A DNA stretch of 64,000 nucleotides from the NCBI GenBank assembly GCA_910588855.1, contig CAJUSR010000009.1:1-64000 (forward strand), given 5' to 3'. The DNA comes from an uncultured Kineothrix sp. (GTDB lineage: Bacteria > Bacillota > Clostridia > Lachnospirales > Lachnospiraceae). Made by a program: the position numbers and the translations under genes. Positions 44,601 through 53,625 of the stretch are shown here, one piece after another. Each line of letters starts with the position of its first letter. The first letter of the stretch is position 1. Below the pieces are notes generated by a model. The model was not told where the DNA came from and did no database searches. It saw nothing but the letters and a program-made list of their open reading frames with translations.

Positions 44601-45380
44601 CTATCTGTCATCCGCCGCTGCTTCCCCTATTTTTTGCCCGTCTTTTGTAAACCAAAACTCCCCGTTTGTCAGAAGATAATCCTCCCCGTCCAATACCGCC
44701 CGGATAAAATCCTGTATGGATTCCAGTTTCCGGCTAAATGCCATGCCCCCACCAAACAAATCCGTCCGATGGATATCCGACCCTGCTGTCATCGGCAGCT
44801 TTTGTCGACCTGCATAGTCAATCGCTTTGTCATCAAAAGACTTATCATTATGCGCCTTACTTTTTCTGTTGGAATGAGTCGCATTAATCCCCTCCACCGC
44901 ATCCACATATTCCGGATAGAGACGGATTTCCGGAATATAATACTCTTCACGGAACGGATGGGCATGTACTACCATTCCTCCTGCTTCATGGATTAGCCGG
45001 TATTGCTGTTCCACCGTTGCCGTACGCAACTCCTCATGGGCCAGCATAAACTCTTTATCCACCCCGTAAATCAAAAACTCGGTTCCTCTATATCCCGCTT
45101 CATACCCGAAAAAAACATCCAAACCAACCTCATCCCCGGCCCGCTTCGCGTCCTCATAGCCCTCGGCAAACTGACCCACCCATTCTTTCCAAGGCAAATA
45201 CCGGTTCACCGCCGTATTCCCGCCCCAGTTATGGTCAGTCACGATAATCCCCGTATATCCCGCCGCCTTACAGGTCTCCGCCATCCGCTTTCCCGTATCC
45301 ACTGCGCAGGCGCTTCCCTGCGAAGTATGAAGATGCGTCTCATATAAATAAGGATAACCCTTCGGAAGTCTTATTTTCAT
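44601..45380 (-). CDS. PHP-domain metal-dependent phosphoesterase
   Basis: About 259 residues from MKIRLPKGYPYLYETHLHTS. The metal motifs of the PHP fold are present: ETHLHTSQGS (HxH), GIIVTDHNWGGN (DH), VVHAHPFREEYY and the late AGSDIHRTD. Such proteins hydrolyse phosphoesters or act in polymerase-associated or histidinol phosphatase roles; the substrate is unknown. The start is fixed by the leader repeat, in which the paired word GCCGCG lies 23 nt before this ATG, as in the other two copies. It precedes sbcD on the same strand by 44 bp. Confidence 0.88.
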   Translation of the reverse strand: MKIRLPKGYPYLYETHLHTSQGSACAVDTGKRMAETCKAAGYTGIIVTDHNWGGNTAVNRYLPWKEWVGQFAEGYEDAKRAGDEVGLDVFFGYEAGYRGTEFLIYGVDKEFMLAHEELRTATVEQQYRLIHEAGGMVVHAHPFREEYYIPEIRLYPEYVDAVEGINATHSNRKSKAHNDKSFDDKAIDYAGRQKLPMTAGSDIHRTDLFGGGMAFSRKLESIQDFIRAVLDGEDYLLTNGEFWFTKDGQKIGEAAADDR

Positions 45381-45466
45381 TTTTAACCCCATTTCTACGC
45401 GGCTTTTTGCTCAAAGCCAATTTCATTTGGCTTACAAGTTTGTGGATGCCGCGCAGACACAAACTT
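45381..45466 (-). promoter_or_regulatory. structured 5' leader repeat, copy 2
   Basis: Minus strand: AAGTTTGTG, CTGCGCGGC, CACAAACTT, AAGCCAAAT/ATTGGCTTT, GCCGCGTAG. The first and third words pair perfectly (9 bp) and the second pairs with the last. Just upstream, AAGGAGT-ATG opens a short frame reading SLCLRGIHKLVSQ through the element, an alternative leader-peptide reading. Confidence 0.72.
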
Positions 45467-45563
45467 TTAATCACCATACTCCTTTTTCTTTTCCATTCCA
45501 CTTTCCCAAACAGCCAGCTCCCCAAGATTTGCTCCCCATTCTTGTTTGTTTTCCTATTACACT

Positions 45564-45848
45564 AAAAAGTGTCTTCGATACTTCATGAAGAACCTCCGGC
45601 TCTTCCAATGTCATTTAGTTAACGGTACCGGACGCCGTGAGGAACATAAAATGCTCCGTCACCACGCTTTCGCTCGGTAAAAAGCGTAACGGACACTAAA
45701 CTCGTGAGGAACCTCGTTAAGTGCCGACGCTTTTTAACGGGTTCCTTGAGCTTTTTATGTTCCTCACGGCTGAATCAAGGCGCTAACTAAATGACATTGC
45801 CGGTTCTTCCTCCATTTATTTCCTTCTGACGAAGAACTTTCCTATAGG
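45564..45848 (+). repeat. interspersed hairpin repeat B, copy 3, interrupted by a MITE
   Basis: The left part (45564-45606: AAAAAGTGTCTTCGATACTT, GAAGAACCTCCGGCTCTTCC) and right part (45799-45848: GGTTCTTCCTCCATTTATTT, CCTTCTGACGAAG, AACTTTCCTATAG) make one repeat B when 45607-45798 is removed. Confidence 0.8.
45607..45798. mobile_element. 192-bp MITE-like element
   Basis: Perfect 15-bp terminal inverted repeats AATGTCATTTAGTTA (45607-45621) and TAACTAAATGACATT (45784-45798). An inner perfect 18-bp inverted repeat pairs 45634-45651 with 45753-45770. The flanks carry an imperfect 11-12 bp duplication (CCGGCTCTTCC / CCGGTTCTTCC). No coding capacity, so it must move using a transposase in trans. 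Confidence 0.85.
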
Positions 45849-45854
45849 GATTAG

Positions 45855-45890
45855 GGTGTCAAAAGGTCTTCCCGGCAGTGCCGCTTGGCA
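45855..45890 (+). repeat. 36-nt interspersed motif, copy 3
   Basis: It begins GGTGTCAAAAGGTCTTCCC and ends GTGCCGCTTGGCA. It is followed by further small hairpins (TTGCACAA/TTGTGCAA; AAAATCGTG/CACGATTTT) up to about 46000, with no gene visible in this 670-bp gap. Confidence 0.55.
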
Positions 45891-46062
45891 GATTGCACAA
45901 AAGAATATTGTGCAAGTGGCTTTTGTACGATGGAGAGGAGACTCTAAAATCGTGGAAGCCAATGCTGAACACGATTTTCGCCTTAAGAGGCTCATCGGAA
46001 TGCTCCGTACAATAGCAAAACAAGAAAAGAAATGGAAAAGCATCCGCTCTTCCATTCTCTTC

Positions 46063-47088
46063 TTACTTTATCTCCACAATCCATCCTTCCGGCGCCTCAA
46101 TCCTGCCCATCTGGATACCGGTCAAGGTATCGTATAATTTCTGTGTCACCGGCCCCATGCCGTCCATGCCGCTAGGCAGGCAAATCTCTTTGCCGTGATC
46201 CACGATTTTCCCTACCGGCGAAATAACAGCTGCCGTTCCGCAAAGCCCACATTCCGCAAAGTCTTTTACTTCTTCAAAAAGCACTTCCCTCTCTTCTACT
46301 TCCAACCCCAAATATTCTTTTGCCACATACATAAGCGAACGCCTTGTGATGGAAGGAAGAATGCTGTCAGACTTAGGGGTGACTACTTTGCCGTCCTTTG
46401 TCACAAACAGGAAGTTTGCACCGCCCGTCTCCTCCACCTTCGTCCTTGTAGCCGCATCCAAATACATATTTTCATCAAAACCTGCCCTATGGGCTGTCTG
46501 GATGGCATAAAGGCTCATAGCATAATTCAGCCCTGCTTTAATATGTCCCGTACCGCGGGGAGCCGCACGGTCAAAATCGCTGATGCAAATCGTCAAAGGC
46601 TTCACCCCGCCCTTAAAATACGGTCCTACCGGCGTCGTAAATACACGGAACTGATACTCGTCCGACGGTTTTACTCCAATCACCGGGTTTGAGCCGAACA
46701 TATAAGGCCTGATATACAACGTAGCCCCCGAACCAAAAGGCGGAACATAAGCCTGATTTGCTGCTACCGTACGGACTACGGCATCTATAAAACGCTCCTC
46801 CGGAAACACCGGCATCTCCAGCCTCTTTGCCGAATCTACCATACGCGCCGCGTTCAAATCCGGGCGGAACGTTACAATACGGCCGTCCTGCGTCGTGTAT
46901 GCCTTCATCCCTTCAAAAACCGTCTGCGCATATTGAAGCACACCCGCACATTCATTGATAACCACCGTGGATTCTTTCGTCATCCTGCCTTCATCCCATG
47001 CGCCGTCCTTATAATCAGAAACATACCTTTCATCCGTCTCAATGTAGTTAAAGCCAATATTTGCCCAATCCAAATTTTTCTTTTCCAT
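46063..47088 (-). CDS. ilvE: branched-chain amino acid aminotransferase
   Basis: This fold-type IV PLP enzyme transfers the amino group between glutamate and the keto acids of Leu, Ile and Val. The 341 residues include the PLP lysine in GTGHIKAGLNYA (Lys184), FEGMKAYTTQDG (58-69), RPYMFGSNPVIGV (127-139) and the late CGTAAVISPVG. AAAGGATG precedes the ATG. It is flanked by repeat-rich non-coding DNA on both sides and appears monocistronic; copy 4 of the 36-nt motif lies in its upstream region. Confidence 0.96.
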   Translation of the reverse strand: MEKKNLDWANIGFNYIETDERYVSDYKDGAWDEGRMTKESTVVINECAGVLQYAQTVFEGMKAYTTQDGRIVTFRPDLNAARMVDSAKRLEMPVFPEERFIDAVVRTVAANQAYVPPFGSGATLYIRPYMFGSNPVIGVKPSDEYQFRVFTTPVGPYFKGGVKPLTICISDFDRAAPRGTGHIKAGLNYAMSLYAIQTAHRAGFDENMYLDAATRTKVEETGGANFLFVTKDGKVVTPKSDSILPSITRRSLMYVAKEYLGLEVEEREVLFEEVKDFAECGLCGTAAVISPVGKIVDHGKEICLPSGMDGMGPVTQKLYDTLTGIQMGRIEAPEGWIVEIK

Positions 47089-47176
47089 ATGATGACATCC
47101 TTTCTGATTTGTGCGGGATACACAACCTTCTGCATATTCACAACCGCAATATTTTTCTTACCTCATTAAAAATCCG

Positions 47177-47212
47177 GGTGTCAAAAATTTTGCCAGACAA
47201 CACAGCATGGCA
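47177..47212 (+). repeat. 36-nt interspersed motif, copy 4
   Basis: It begins GGTGTCAAAAATTTTGCC and ends CACAGCATGGCA. This is the most divergent copy but still ungapped against the other three. It lies upstream of ilvE. Confidence 0.4.
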
Positions 47213-47300
47213 AGCCTTTTAGCACCCTTATCTTATTATTATACTTTTTATGGTAAAAGTCAATCACTTCTCTAATTGCGCGGTTCTGAAATGATATTTA

Positions 47301-47885
47301 TTAATTTTTCTTCGCTTCTTTCTTCGCCGCTTTAATATCCGTAATGCCATTGGCCGCATTGACCTCTTGCATCAGCGCCTGGGAGAACTGTGCGAATGCC
47401 TCCGCCTCTTCTTTTTGCTGGATATTTACCGGATGATACTTATCGTCTTTCGTATTGCTCTCCACTACGTAAAGAGTCAGTATCTCTTTCCTGTCTTTAT
47501 CATATATAACAGTATATCCCTTCTTCGCCTCTACCATACCAAGATCCCCTTTTCCAAAATGGATGGGCTCGCTATAGCTTACGTCTCCTCCTGCAAAGGA
47601 CAATGGTATCAGGTAGAGATCCCCCGGCTTAAAACCAACCGCATAATACCAGTATTTCGTAGTGGTGGTCACGGTTCTGCCCCCGCCGCCAAGCGTAAGT
47701 TCTTCGCGGGTACCATAAGCGACCGTATACGATTCTCCATTAGGAACCACTTTATTGACAATATTACGTATTTTCCGTTTTTCCTCGCTGTCTGCGCCTT
47801 TCTTTTCATCAATGGACATTTTGACATATACAATAACAAACAAAACAACAATTGCGATTACTCCGATAATAATATATGTAGTCAT
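47301..47885 (-). CDS. membrane-anchored protein of unknown function
   Basis: A 194-residue protein with an N-terminal anchor (TTYIIIGVIAIVVLFVIVYV, 2-21) and a soluble domain rich in beta structure (SYTVAYGTREELTLGGGGRT, TKYWYYAVGFKPGDLYLIPL), ending in a Lys/Ala helix. No family recognised. The start has AGGAGAAAGTGG. The adjacent membrane protein (47913) is upstream on the same strand with a 27-bp gap, so the two are a pair, perhaps with a shared envelope role. Confidence 0.65.
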   Translation of the reverse strand: MTTYIIIGVIAIVVLFVIVYVKMSIDEKKGADSEEKRKIRNIVNKVVPNGESYTVAYGTREELTLGGGGRTVTTTTKYWYYAVGFKPGDLYLIPLSFAGGDVSYSEPIHFGKGDLGMVEAKKGYTVIYDKDRKEILTLYVVESNTKDDKYHPVNIQQKEEAEAFAQFSQALMQEVNAANGITDIKAAKKEAKKN

Positions 47886-47912
47886 ACCACTTTCTCCTAT
47901 CTCATTTCATTT

Positions 47913-48353
47913 TTAAATTTCGTTAAAATATGCACGATTATAATTTTTCTTTGCATCCTTAATATATGTGACGTTAAATCTTCTTGCTTCCGTACACATA
48001 TATGTACGCTCAAACATAGAAAAGTTGCTCCTTACATCCATAAAAGATATGTTTCCAAGCGTTTCCAATGTCCAGAACCGTCTGCCGATTGTAATGCCTG
48101 TTTCATAAAAATCCAAGCAGTCTCTGCAATGGATGAGCGGAAAAAACACCCAGGCCAGAGCGGCCAACGCAATGCACGCTGCCAAAAGACCTGCCAGAAA
48201 ATTAACAGGCCCTCCTTTGGGCGGATTCCCCCGGATTCCTGCCAATACAACAACTCCTGCCAATACAAAACGAATCGCTGTATGGAACAGGATTTTTCCC
48301 CTATTGGCATGGGCATGGGCTAGCTGCCTTCCCATACTTACATTTTCAGGCAT
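47913..48353 (-). CDS. small two-helix membrane protein of unknown function
   Basis: 146 residues from MPENVSMGRQLAHAH, chosen over an ATG seven codons upstream because GGGGGAGGTGA sits 7 nt before it. Two hydrophobic segments (about 23-40 FHTAIRFVLAGVVVLAG and 53-71 FLAGLLAACIALAALAWVFF) are followed by a soluble beta-rich tail (YETGITIGRRFWTLETLGNI) resembling a PH-like domain. No known family identified. It is co-oriented with the following membrane-anchored protein. Confidence 0.65.
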   Translation of the reverse strand: MPENVSMGRQLAHAHANRGKILFHTAIRFVLAGVVVLAGIRGNPPKGGPVNFLAGLLAACIALAALAWVFFPLIHCRDCLDFYETGITIGRRFWTLETLGNISFMDVRSNFSMFERTYMCTEARRFNVTYIKDAKKNYNRAYFNEI

Positions 48354-48501
48354 TTGGTCTGTCACCTCCCCCATATTGTTCTATTTTTGAATTATATCCA
48401 TTCTTCGGCAACTCTTTATAAATATCGGCATTTTCTTCCGATTTTTTATATCCCATGCAGATTTGGAAATAAAGTGGCAGAATTGGAAATCTTCCTTCTC
48501 C

Positions 48502-49552
48502 CTATTCCGATGCTGCATCCGCCGGGTTAGGCAATAGGATAGAAAATAAAAATCCATCCTCATCGAAATGAATCGTATATTTCCCGCCACAATCCGCCAC
48601 TGTTTCAATTACATTCCAGATTCCCATGCCATGCTCCGACGGTTCTTCGGTTTTTGTCGTTTGAAGCCTGCCATCTTCCACCATTGGCATTGCCGCCATG
48701 CTATTTTTACCGAAATAATAATCTGTTCCTCTTCCAACATAAATTTTAATTTTATCACTTTCTCTTTAGCCCGTTCACAGACCTCTATTGCGTTGTTCAA
48801 TAAATTGGAAAGAATCAGCACAATATCTTTTTCACAAATTTTTACATTCGATAAATTGTTTACCTTTAATACAAATACGATTCCCTTATCCGTCGCTTCC
48901 TTATATCTCGTATTTAAAATGGCATTGACAATCACATGATTGCATCTATGGCATTTATTTCTTCTTGAAGGACAGCGTCCACTTTTTTTACATAAGCCAA
49001 CAGCTCCTCATACTGCCCGCCGGCGGCAAGGGCGCTAATCACCGCGATTTGGTTTTTATACTCATGAGCCCTTTTCCTCTGGCGGTCCAGGTTTTCGGAT
49101 ATAGAGTGATACATAGCTGTCTCACATTTTACCCGTTCGCGGAAAACCTCATCTTCCCTTTGCTTTATTTCCCTGCCAATAATTTCATCAATCAGATAAT
49201 ACACCACATAATCTATCACCAGCACCGCCATTGCAAGATAGAACAAAGAAACGTCATGGAAACGGCCGTTTGCCGCAATCCCCGCAAACGAAATAAGCGT
49301 GATAAAAGTGCTGATAAATAGCAGCAACCTGCCGCCCAAAACAATCAGGGTATCTTCCGGCAAAGCCAAAACATTCCGGATATTTCCATGAAGCGAAGGA
49401 AAAATTATCTCTGCCAAGACTACGGATAAATATTCTACCACTGCATCCAGCCCCAGAAAAAACATAGCTAGTACGAGCGCCGTTAAATACCGGATTTTAA
49501 ATACATAAAGCATCGCCGCCCATATCTTCCATCGCCCCTTTCCGGCCCTCAT
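48502..49552 (-). pseudogene. GHKL-type sensor histidine kinase broken by two frameshifts
   Basis: Three successive frames make one protein. The N-terminal membrane part with helices (IRYLTALVLAMFFLGLDAVV and others) and the dimerisation helix HEYKNQIAVISALAAGGQYE ends at 48932. The middle resumes HVIVNAILNTRYKEATDKGI with the N-box ILSNLLNNAIEVCERA. The end resumes SMAAMPMVEDGR and EHGMGIWNVIETVA (G-box). Each joint can be repaired by adding a single base (near 48930 and in an A-run near 48700). The architecture is that of peptide-pheromone sensor kinases of the AgrC type. No response regulator gene adjoins. Confidence 0.8.
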
Positions 49553-49721
49553 TTGCGAAAAAGGGCGGAAAAATAAAATACAACAAAAGGTATTCCATAT
49601 TATATCACCCGGATGTGGATTTTCCTATCGTTTTTCTATCCCTATTTATAAAATAACAGAGCCGGCATTATTTCACGCAGCAAAACAAGGTTTTAAAAAG
49701 GGGCATACTGCTATACGGAAT

Positions 49722-49768
49722 AGCAATCCCCCATAAGGCAGCGTATTTTGCCTTTATGGGGGATTGCT
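49722..49768 (+). terminator. orphan plus-strand terminator
   Basis: AGCAATCCCCCATAAGGCA (49722-49740) pairs with TGCCTTTATGGGGGATTGCT (49749-49768, one bulge), then GTTTTTACTTTT. Both flanking genes are on the minus strand. Confidence 0.75.
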
Positions 49769-49913
49769 GTTTTTACTTTTCTATTATTTTTGCTTCTTTA
49801 CTGTTTTTAAAAATTATTTCAATTTATTCAACGGTTCCCGTGAACCTGTAACGCTCTTTTGACGTTCTTCCTGGAAAAATACAAGCCGCAAGGTAGTAGA
49901 TGTCAACGATAAA

Positions 49914-49968
49914 AGCAGCCGCTTCCACCCTCTAAACGGAAAGAACCGTTGCCAAAAGTTTGGCTGCT
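49914..49968 (-). terminator. terminator of the thyA-folA operon
   Basis: AGCAGCC/GGCTGCT closes a stem-loop that contains an inner AACGG-N6-CCGTT hairpin; on the minus strand it is followed by TTTTATCG. It begins 10 bp after the folA stop. Confidence 0.6.
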
Positions 49969-49977
49969 GTCCGCTCA

Positions 49978-50469
49978 TCACCTAACCCTTTCATATTTCA
50001 CAAACTGATAAGCGATATCAAAATATGTCTGCTCCTCGCTGTCTGCCGTAACCGCCCATTCTTCCATCTGATCCAAATCCGGGAAGTAAGTATCCGCCTC
50101 GTACCGATGGTCTATCTTCGTCACATGCGCCACATCACAATATGGAAGCATTTGCCGGTATACGCTTTCCCCACCGATAATGTAAATATCCTTGCTGTCA
50201 TATTTTTTTAATTCTTCCTGTAATTCCTCCATGCCATGTACCACAATGGCATCCTTCACTTTAAAATCCGGGTTAGAAGACAAAATGATATTTGTCCTGT
50301 TTTTCAGTGGCATCCCCTGCGGGAATGTCTCCAGAGTTTTCCGCCCAAGCACGACGACTTTCCCTGTTGTCTCCTCTCGGAAAAATTTATGGTCATTTGG
50401 TATCCTTACAAGCAATTCCCCCTTATGGCCTATGGCCCAATGGTTATCCACTGCCACAATTAAGTTCAT
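49978..50469 (-). CDS. folA: dihydrofolate reductase
   Basis: This 163-residue enzyme reduces dihydrofolate with NADPH, regenerating the tetrahydrofolate consumed by thymidylate synthase. The family words are NLIVAVDNHWAIGHKGELLV with the substrate-site Trp and an Asp in RIPNDHKFFREETTG, GRKTLETFP (NADPH site), and IYIIGGESVYRQMLP. GGAGGAAGAGGCGG precedes the ATG. thyA lies 20 bp upstream in the same operon. Confidence 0.96.
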   Translation of the reverse strand: MNLIVAVDNHWAIGHKGELLVRIPNDHKFFREETTGKVVVLGRKTLETFPQGMPLKNRTNIILSSNPDFKVKDAIVVHGMEELQEELKKYDSKDIYIIGGESVYRQMLPYCDVAHVTKIDHRYEADTYFPDLDQMEEWAVTADSEEQTYFDIAYQFVKYERVR

Positions 50470-50489
50470 CCGCCTCTTCCTCCCTATGT

Positions 50490-51335
50490 CTAAATTGCAA
50501 CGGGAATCTCTATTTGGGGTCCCGCCGAATAATTTTCCACCGTTACATCATTGCGTGTAAACTCATAAAAATCATGAATGTCGGGATTGATCCGGAAAAC
50601 CGGTGCTTCCCTTGGCTCACGTTTTATCAATTCCTCCACGATTGGGATATGCCTGTCATAAATATGGGCATCCGCAATCACATGCACTAATTCACCGGCC
50701 TTCATGCCACATACCTGCGCCAGCATATGCACTAACACCGCATACTGGACTACATTCCAGTTGTTGGCCGTCAATACATCCTGAGAGCGCTGGTTCAGCA
50801 CTGCATTTAATATCAGCATACCCTCCCCTTTTTCCTGCGTCACATTAAACGTCATACTGTAGGCGCATGGATAGAGGTTCATTTCATGTAAATCCTGATG
50901 CACATACAAATTTGTCATAATCCGGCGGCTGAAAGGGTTATTTTTCAAATCATAAATGACACGATCCACCTGATCCATCATCCCTTCCTTATACCGGTGT
51001 TTCACTCCCATCTGATAGCCATATGCTTTGCCGATGCTGCCGTCTTCATCCGCCCATTCATCCCAGATATGGCTGTGCAAATCGTTGATATTATTGGACT
51101 TTTTCTGCCATATCCAAAGCATCTCATCCGTAGCGCTCTTCAATGCCGTCTTACGCAACGTCAGAATCGGAAATTCTTTTGACAAATCATAACGGTTTAC
51201 CACACCGAATTTTTTAACCGTATAAGCCGGTGTTCCGTCCTCCCAATGAGGCCGTACTTTCTCTCCCTCCGTACTCGTTCCGTTCTCCAGTATATCTTTA
51301 CACATATCAATAAATATTTTGTCCGCCAGACTCAT
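50490..51335 (-). CDS. thyA: thymidylate synthase
   Basis: The enzyme converts dUMP to dTMP with methylenetetrahydrofolate. From MSLADKIFIDMCKDIL the protein is 281 residues; an ATG ten codons upstream is possible, and neither has a perfect ribosome-binding site. Catalytic Cys157 lies in LYPCAYSMTFNV; SRRIMTNLYVHQDL (about 136-149) carries the phosphate-binding Arg pair, and QRSQDVLTANNWNVVQYAV the second phosphate site. C-terminal VAI is the usual closing tail. It is paired with folA. Confidence 0.96.
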   Translation of the reverse strand: MSLADKIFIDMCKDILENGTSTEGEKVRPHWEDGTPAYTVKKFGVVNRYDLSKEFPILTLRKTALKSATDEMLWIWQKKSNNINDLHSHIWDEWADEDGSIGKAYGYQMGVKHRYKEGMMDQVDRVIYDLKNNPFSRRIMTNLYVHQDLHEMNLYPCAYSMTFNVTQEKGEGMLILNAVLNQRSQDVLTANNWNVVQYAVLVHMLAQVCGMKAGELVHVIADAHIYDRHIPIVEELIKREPREAPVFRINPDIHDFYEFTRNDVTVENYSAGPQIEIPVAI

Positions 51336-51413
51336 TTCTAACCCATGCCTTTCCCACTCAGGCATCCTCCCAAAATAGGAGCAAGCCTAAATATATTGAT
51401 TTCCTCTCCCCAA

Positions 51414-53009
51414 TTACCTGTCCCACTTATCGCAAAGAGAGTTAATCTGGTCTGCAAACCGGGCCAAATCTTTATTGGCGCTTCCTTCATTTTTCCGGAT
51501 GACTGCCATAAGCCTCTGCCCTGCAGCCACCAAACGGTTAAATACATCCAATGCGACGCGTTTCTTCTTAACCGGCTTCGGCGCGGCAATGTATTGCGCC
51601 TCTCCGGTAAGCAAATCAAAACATGTACCGCTATAAGGGGCATACGCACTGACTTTATGCTCTTTTTCCAGACAAGAAGCAAAAGCCTCGCAAACGCTGC
51701 CTTCCCCATGCACCACAAATACTTTCTCCGGCTTTTTCTTAAAGCCTTCTACCCAACGGATTAACCCGTCTTTATCCGCATGCCCGCTGATTCCCGGCAG
51801 CGCCCTGATATCCGCACGCACCTCAATTTTTTCACCGAAAAGCTTTACCTCTTCCGCCCCTTCCAACAACATCCTTCCCAGCGTGCCATTGGCCTGATAT
51901 CCCACAAACAGGATGGTACATTCCGGCCTCCATAAATTATGCTTTAAATGATGCCGGATTCTTCCCGCCTCGCACATGCCGGAAGCTGAAATAATCACCT
52001 TAGGCGCATGGTCAAAATTAATTGCTTTCGACTCTTCGCTGGTTATCGTCAGATGAAGCCCGGGGAAACGGATAGGGTTAATCCCCTGGTTGATTAAATC
52101 CATAGCTTCTTCATCGAAACATTCCTTTACATTCCTTTGGAAAATATCCGTCGCTTCCACTGCCAAAGGACTATCCACGTAAACCGGAAAATCAGGAAAT
52201 CTTTTTATCCGCTTTTCCTCTTTAATCTGACGCAGGAAATACAGCATTTCCTGTGTCCTCCCTACGGCAAAAGAAGGGATTACCACATTTCCTCCTGCGT
52301 CAAAAGTCTCCTGTAATACTTTTGCCAAATCAGCCACATAATCCGGCCGTTCGGCAGAATGTATCCGGTCTCCATAGGTGGACTCCACCACCACATAGTC
52401 CGCTTCCTCCGTCATAATGGGGTCTTTAATCAACGGCTGATTAATATTCCCCAAGTCACCGGAAAACACAACTTTCTTTTCTTTGCCATTTTCGGACATC
52501 CATACTTCTATGCTGGCAGAGCCAAGTAGATGCCCAACATCCGTAAAACGTATCTTCACCCCTTCACATAAATCAATCACATGATTATATCTGCACGGAA
52601 TAATCCTTTTAATGACTCCATCCGCATCTTCCATCGTATAAAGAGGTTCATGGGGTTCCATCCCCGAATGGCGCTTTGCCTTCCGGTTCTTCCATTCTGC
52701 CTCCTGCATCTGGATATGCGCGCAGTCACGCAGCATGATGCTGCACAAGTCTGCTGTAGCGATTGTGGTTAATATCTGCCCCCGAAAGCCTTTCGCATAT
52801 AATGCCGGCAGCATACCCGAATGATCTACATGGGCATGGGTCAAAAGGACGTAATCCACCATAGCCTCATCCACAGGCAAATCCGCCTTTTCATAGCTTT
52901 GGCTGCCTTGTTCCATACCACAGTCTATCAAAATATGCTTATCTCCAACTTCCAGACAATGACAGCTCCCGGTTACCTCATGGGCTGCCCCAATAAAAGT
53001 TAATTTCAT
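51414..53009 (-). CDS. beta-CASP metallo-beta-lactamase ribonuclease-like protein
   Basis: 531 residues from MKLTFIGAAHEVTGSCHCLE (AAAGGCG upstream; the open frame runs 28 codons further). The metallo-beta-lactamase core has THAHVDHSG (His58, His60, Asp62, His63), DVGHLLGSASIE and FSGDLGN. The beta-CASP domain has PSFAVGRTQEMLY and ISASGMCEAGRIRHHL, and the C-terminal motif is GISGHADKDGL. This is the CPSF/KHN-type RNA hydrolase family, probably acting on RNA. About 60 extra basic residues (PKPVKKKRVALDVFNRL onward) form a C-terminal extension. Confidence 0.93.
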   Translation of the reverse strand: MKLTFIGAAHEVTGSCHCLEVGDKHILIDCGMEQGSQSYEKADLPVDEAMVDYVLLTHAHVDHSGMLPALYAKGFRGQILTTIATADLCSIMLRDCAHIQMQEAEWKNRKAKRHSGMEPHEPLYTMEDADGVIKRIIPCRYNHVIDLCEGVKIRFTDVGHLLGSASIEVWMSENGKEKKVVFSGDLGNINQPLIKDPIMTEEADYVVVESTYGDRIHSAERPDYVADLAKVLQETFDAGGNVVIPSFAVGRTQEMLYFLRQIKEEKRIKRFPDFPVYVDSPLAVEATDIFQRNVKECFDEEAMDLINQGINPIRFPGLHLTITSEESKAINFDHAPKVIISASGMCEAGRIRHHLKHNLWRPECTILFVGYQANGTLGRMLLEGAEEVKLFGEKIEVRADIRALPGISGHADKDGLIRWVEGFKKKPEKVFVVHGEGSVCEAFASCLEKEHKVSAYAPYSGTCFDLLTGEAQYIAAPKPVKKKRVALDVFNRLVAAGQRLMAVIRKNEGSANKDLARFADQINSLCDKWDR

Positions 53010-53121
53010 AATGAACGCCTTTCCGCCCGATTTACGAGCCATTCTATCTAGCCCGGCACACTGCCAGACTTTCGCCACAATCCCCTCATACATTCTTTTC
53101 TATCGGCGTTTTTGTACAAAT

Positions 53122-53475
53122 TTAGCAAAAAGTTTCTACGCTTCCATCTTCCTTCAGGTGGTCTCTCAGCAACCCTTCGATTTCCCCGGCATTCTCTGCA
53201 ATGTCTGTCCGGTAATACAGGCAGTCTACCTTCCGGTATTGACCGATAACCGCCCCTGCAAACAGCTCCAAATCCTCTTCGCTGCCTGCATCTCCATGAA
53301 AGAAGAACACTTTTCTTCCGTATTCCTTTTCCATTTTCTCTTTCAGTAACTTACCACGTTCTTTGTCGGTATCCATAAAGGCAATATAGTATCTGCGTCC
53401 TGCATACTCTTCAACAAGATTGCTTCCTCTGCCTTTTGCGCCACCAACAACAACGCAAATTTTCTTCTTACACAT
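53122..53475 (-). CDS. short SDR-like Rossmann protein
   Basis: A 117-residue protein: KKICVVVGGAKGRGSNLVEE (4-23) looks like a degenerate glycine-rich NAD(P) loop, followed by YIAFMDTDKERGKLL (second strand-helix) and FFFHGDAGSEEDLE (cofactor-ring segment). Full short-chain dehydrogenases have about 250 residues with a YxxxK pair; here the protein ends before that, so it is either a truncated relic or a stand-alone nucleotide-binding fold. GCGAGGAGAAAAAACG precedes the ATG. No partner gene adjoins. Confidence 0.55.
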   Translation of the reverse strand: MCKKKICVVVGGAKGRGSNLVEEYAGRRYYIAFMDTDKERGKLLKEKMEKEYGRKVFFFHGDAGSEEDLELFAGAVIGQYRKVDCLYYRTDIAENAGEIEGLLRDHLKEDGSVETFC

Positions 53476-53625
53476 CGTTTTTTCTCCTCGCTTTGAATCA
53501 TTCTTGTTTTTCATGCGCCGTGCTTGCTTAACCATTATACAAAAATCGACTCCTATTAGCAAGAAAGAAAGGGGTTTACGCGATGCTTTACATTTGTATT
53601 TTATCGCAAAAGCATATATCCTTCT

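Larger units (their letters stand above)
49553..49977. other. intergenic region with two opposed terminators
   Basis: The region holds the folA terminator (49914-49968, minus strand) and a separate plus-strand terminator (49722-49768) that serves no annotated gene. The plus-strand stretch 49560-49770 is therefore a place to look for a small RNA. No protein-like frame is visible. Confidence 0.5.

Noticed and set aside
45540..45850. possible rho-independent terminator cluster only
   Set aside because: The symmetry resolves into a split repeat B plus a MITE with terminal inverted repeats, which explains it better.
45816..46137. short frames on both strands upstream of the ilvE stop
   Set aside because: They run through hairpins and the 36-nt motif, with no ribosome-binding site or family features.
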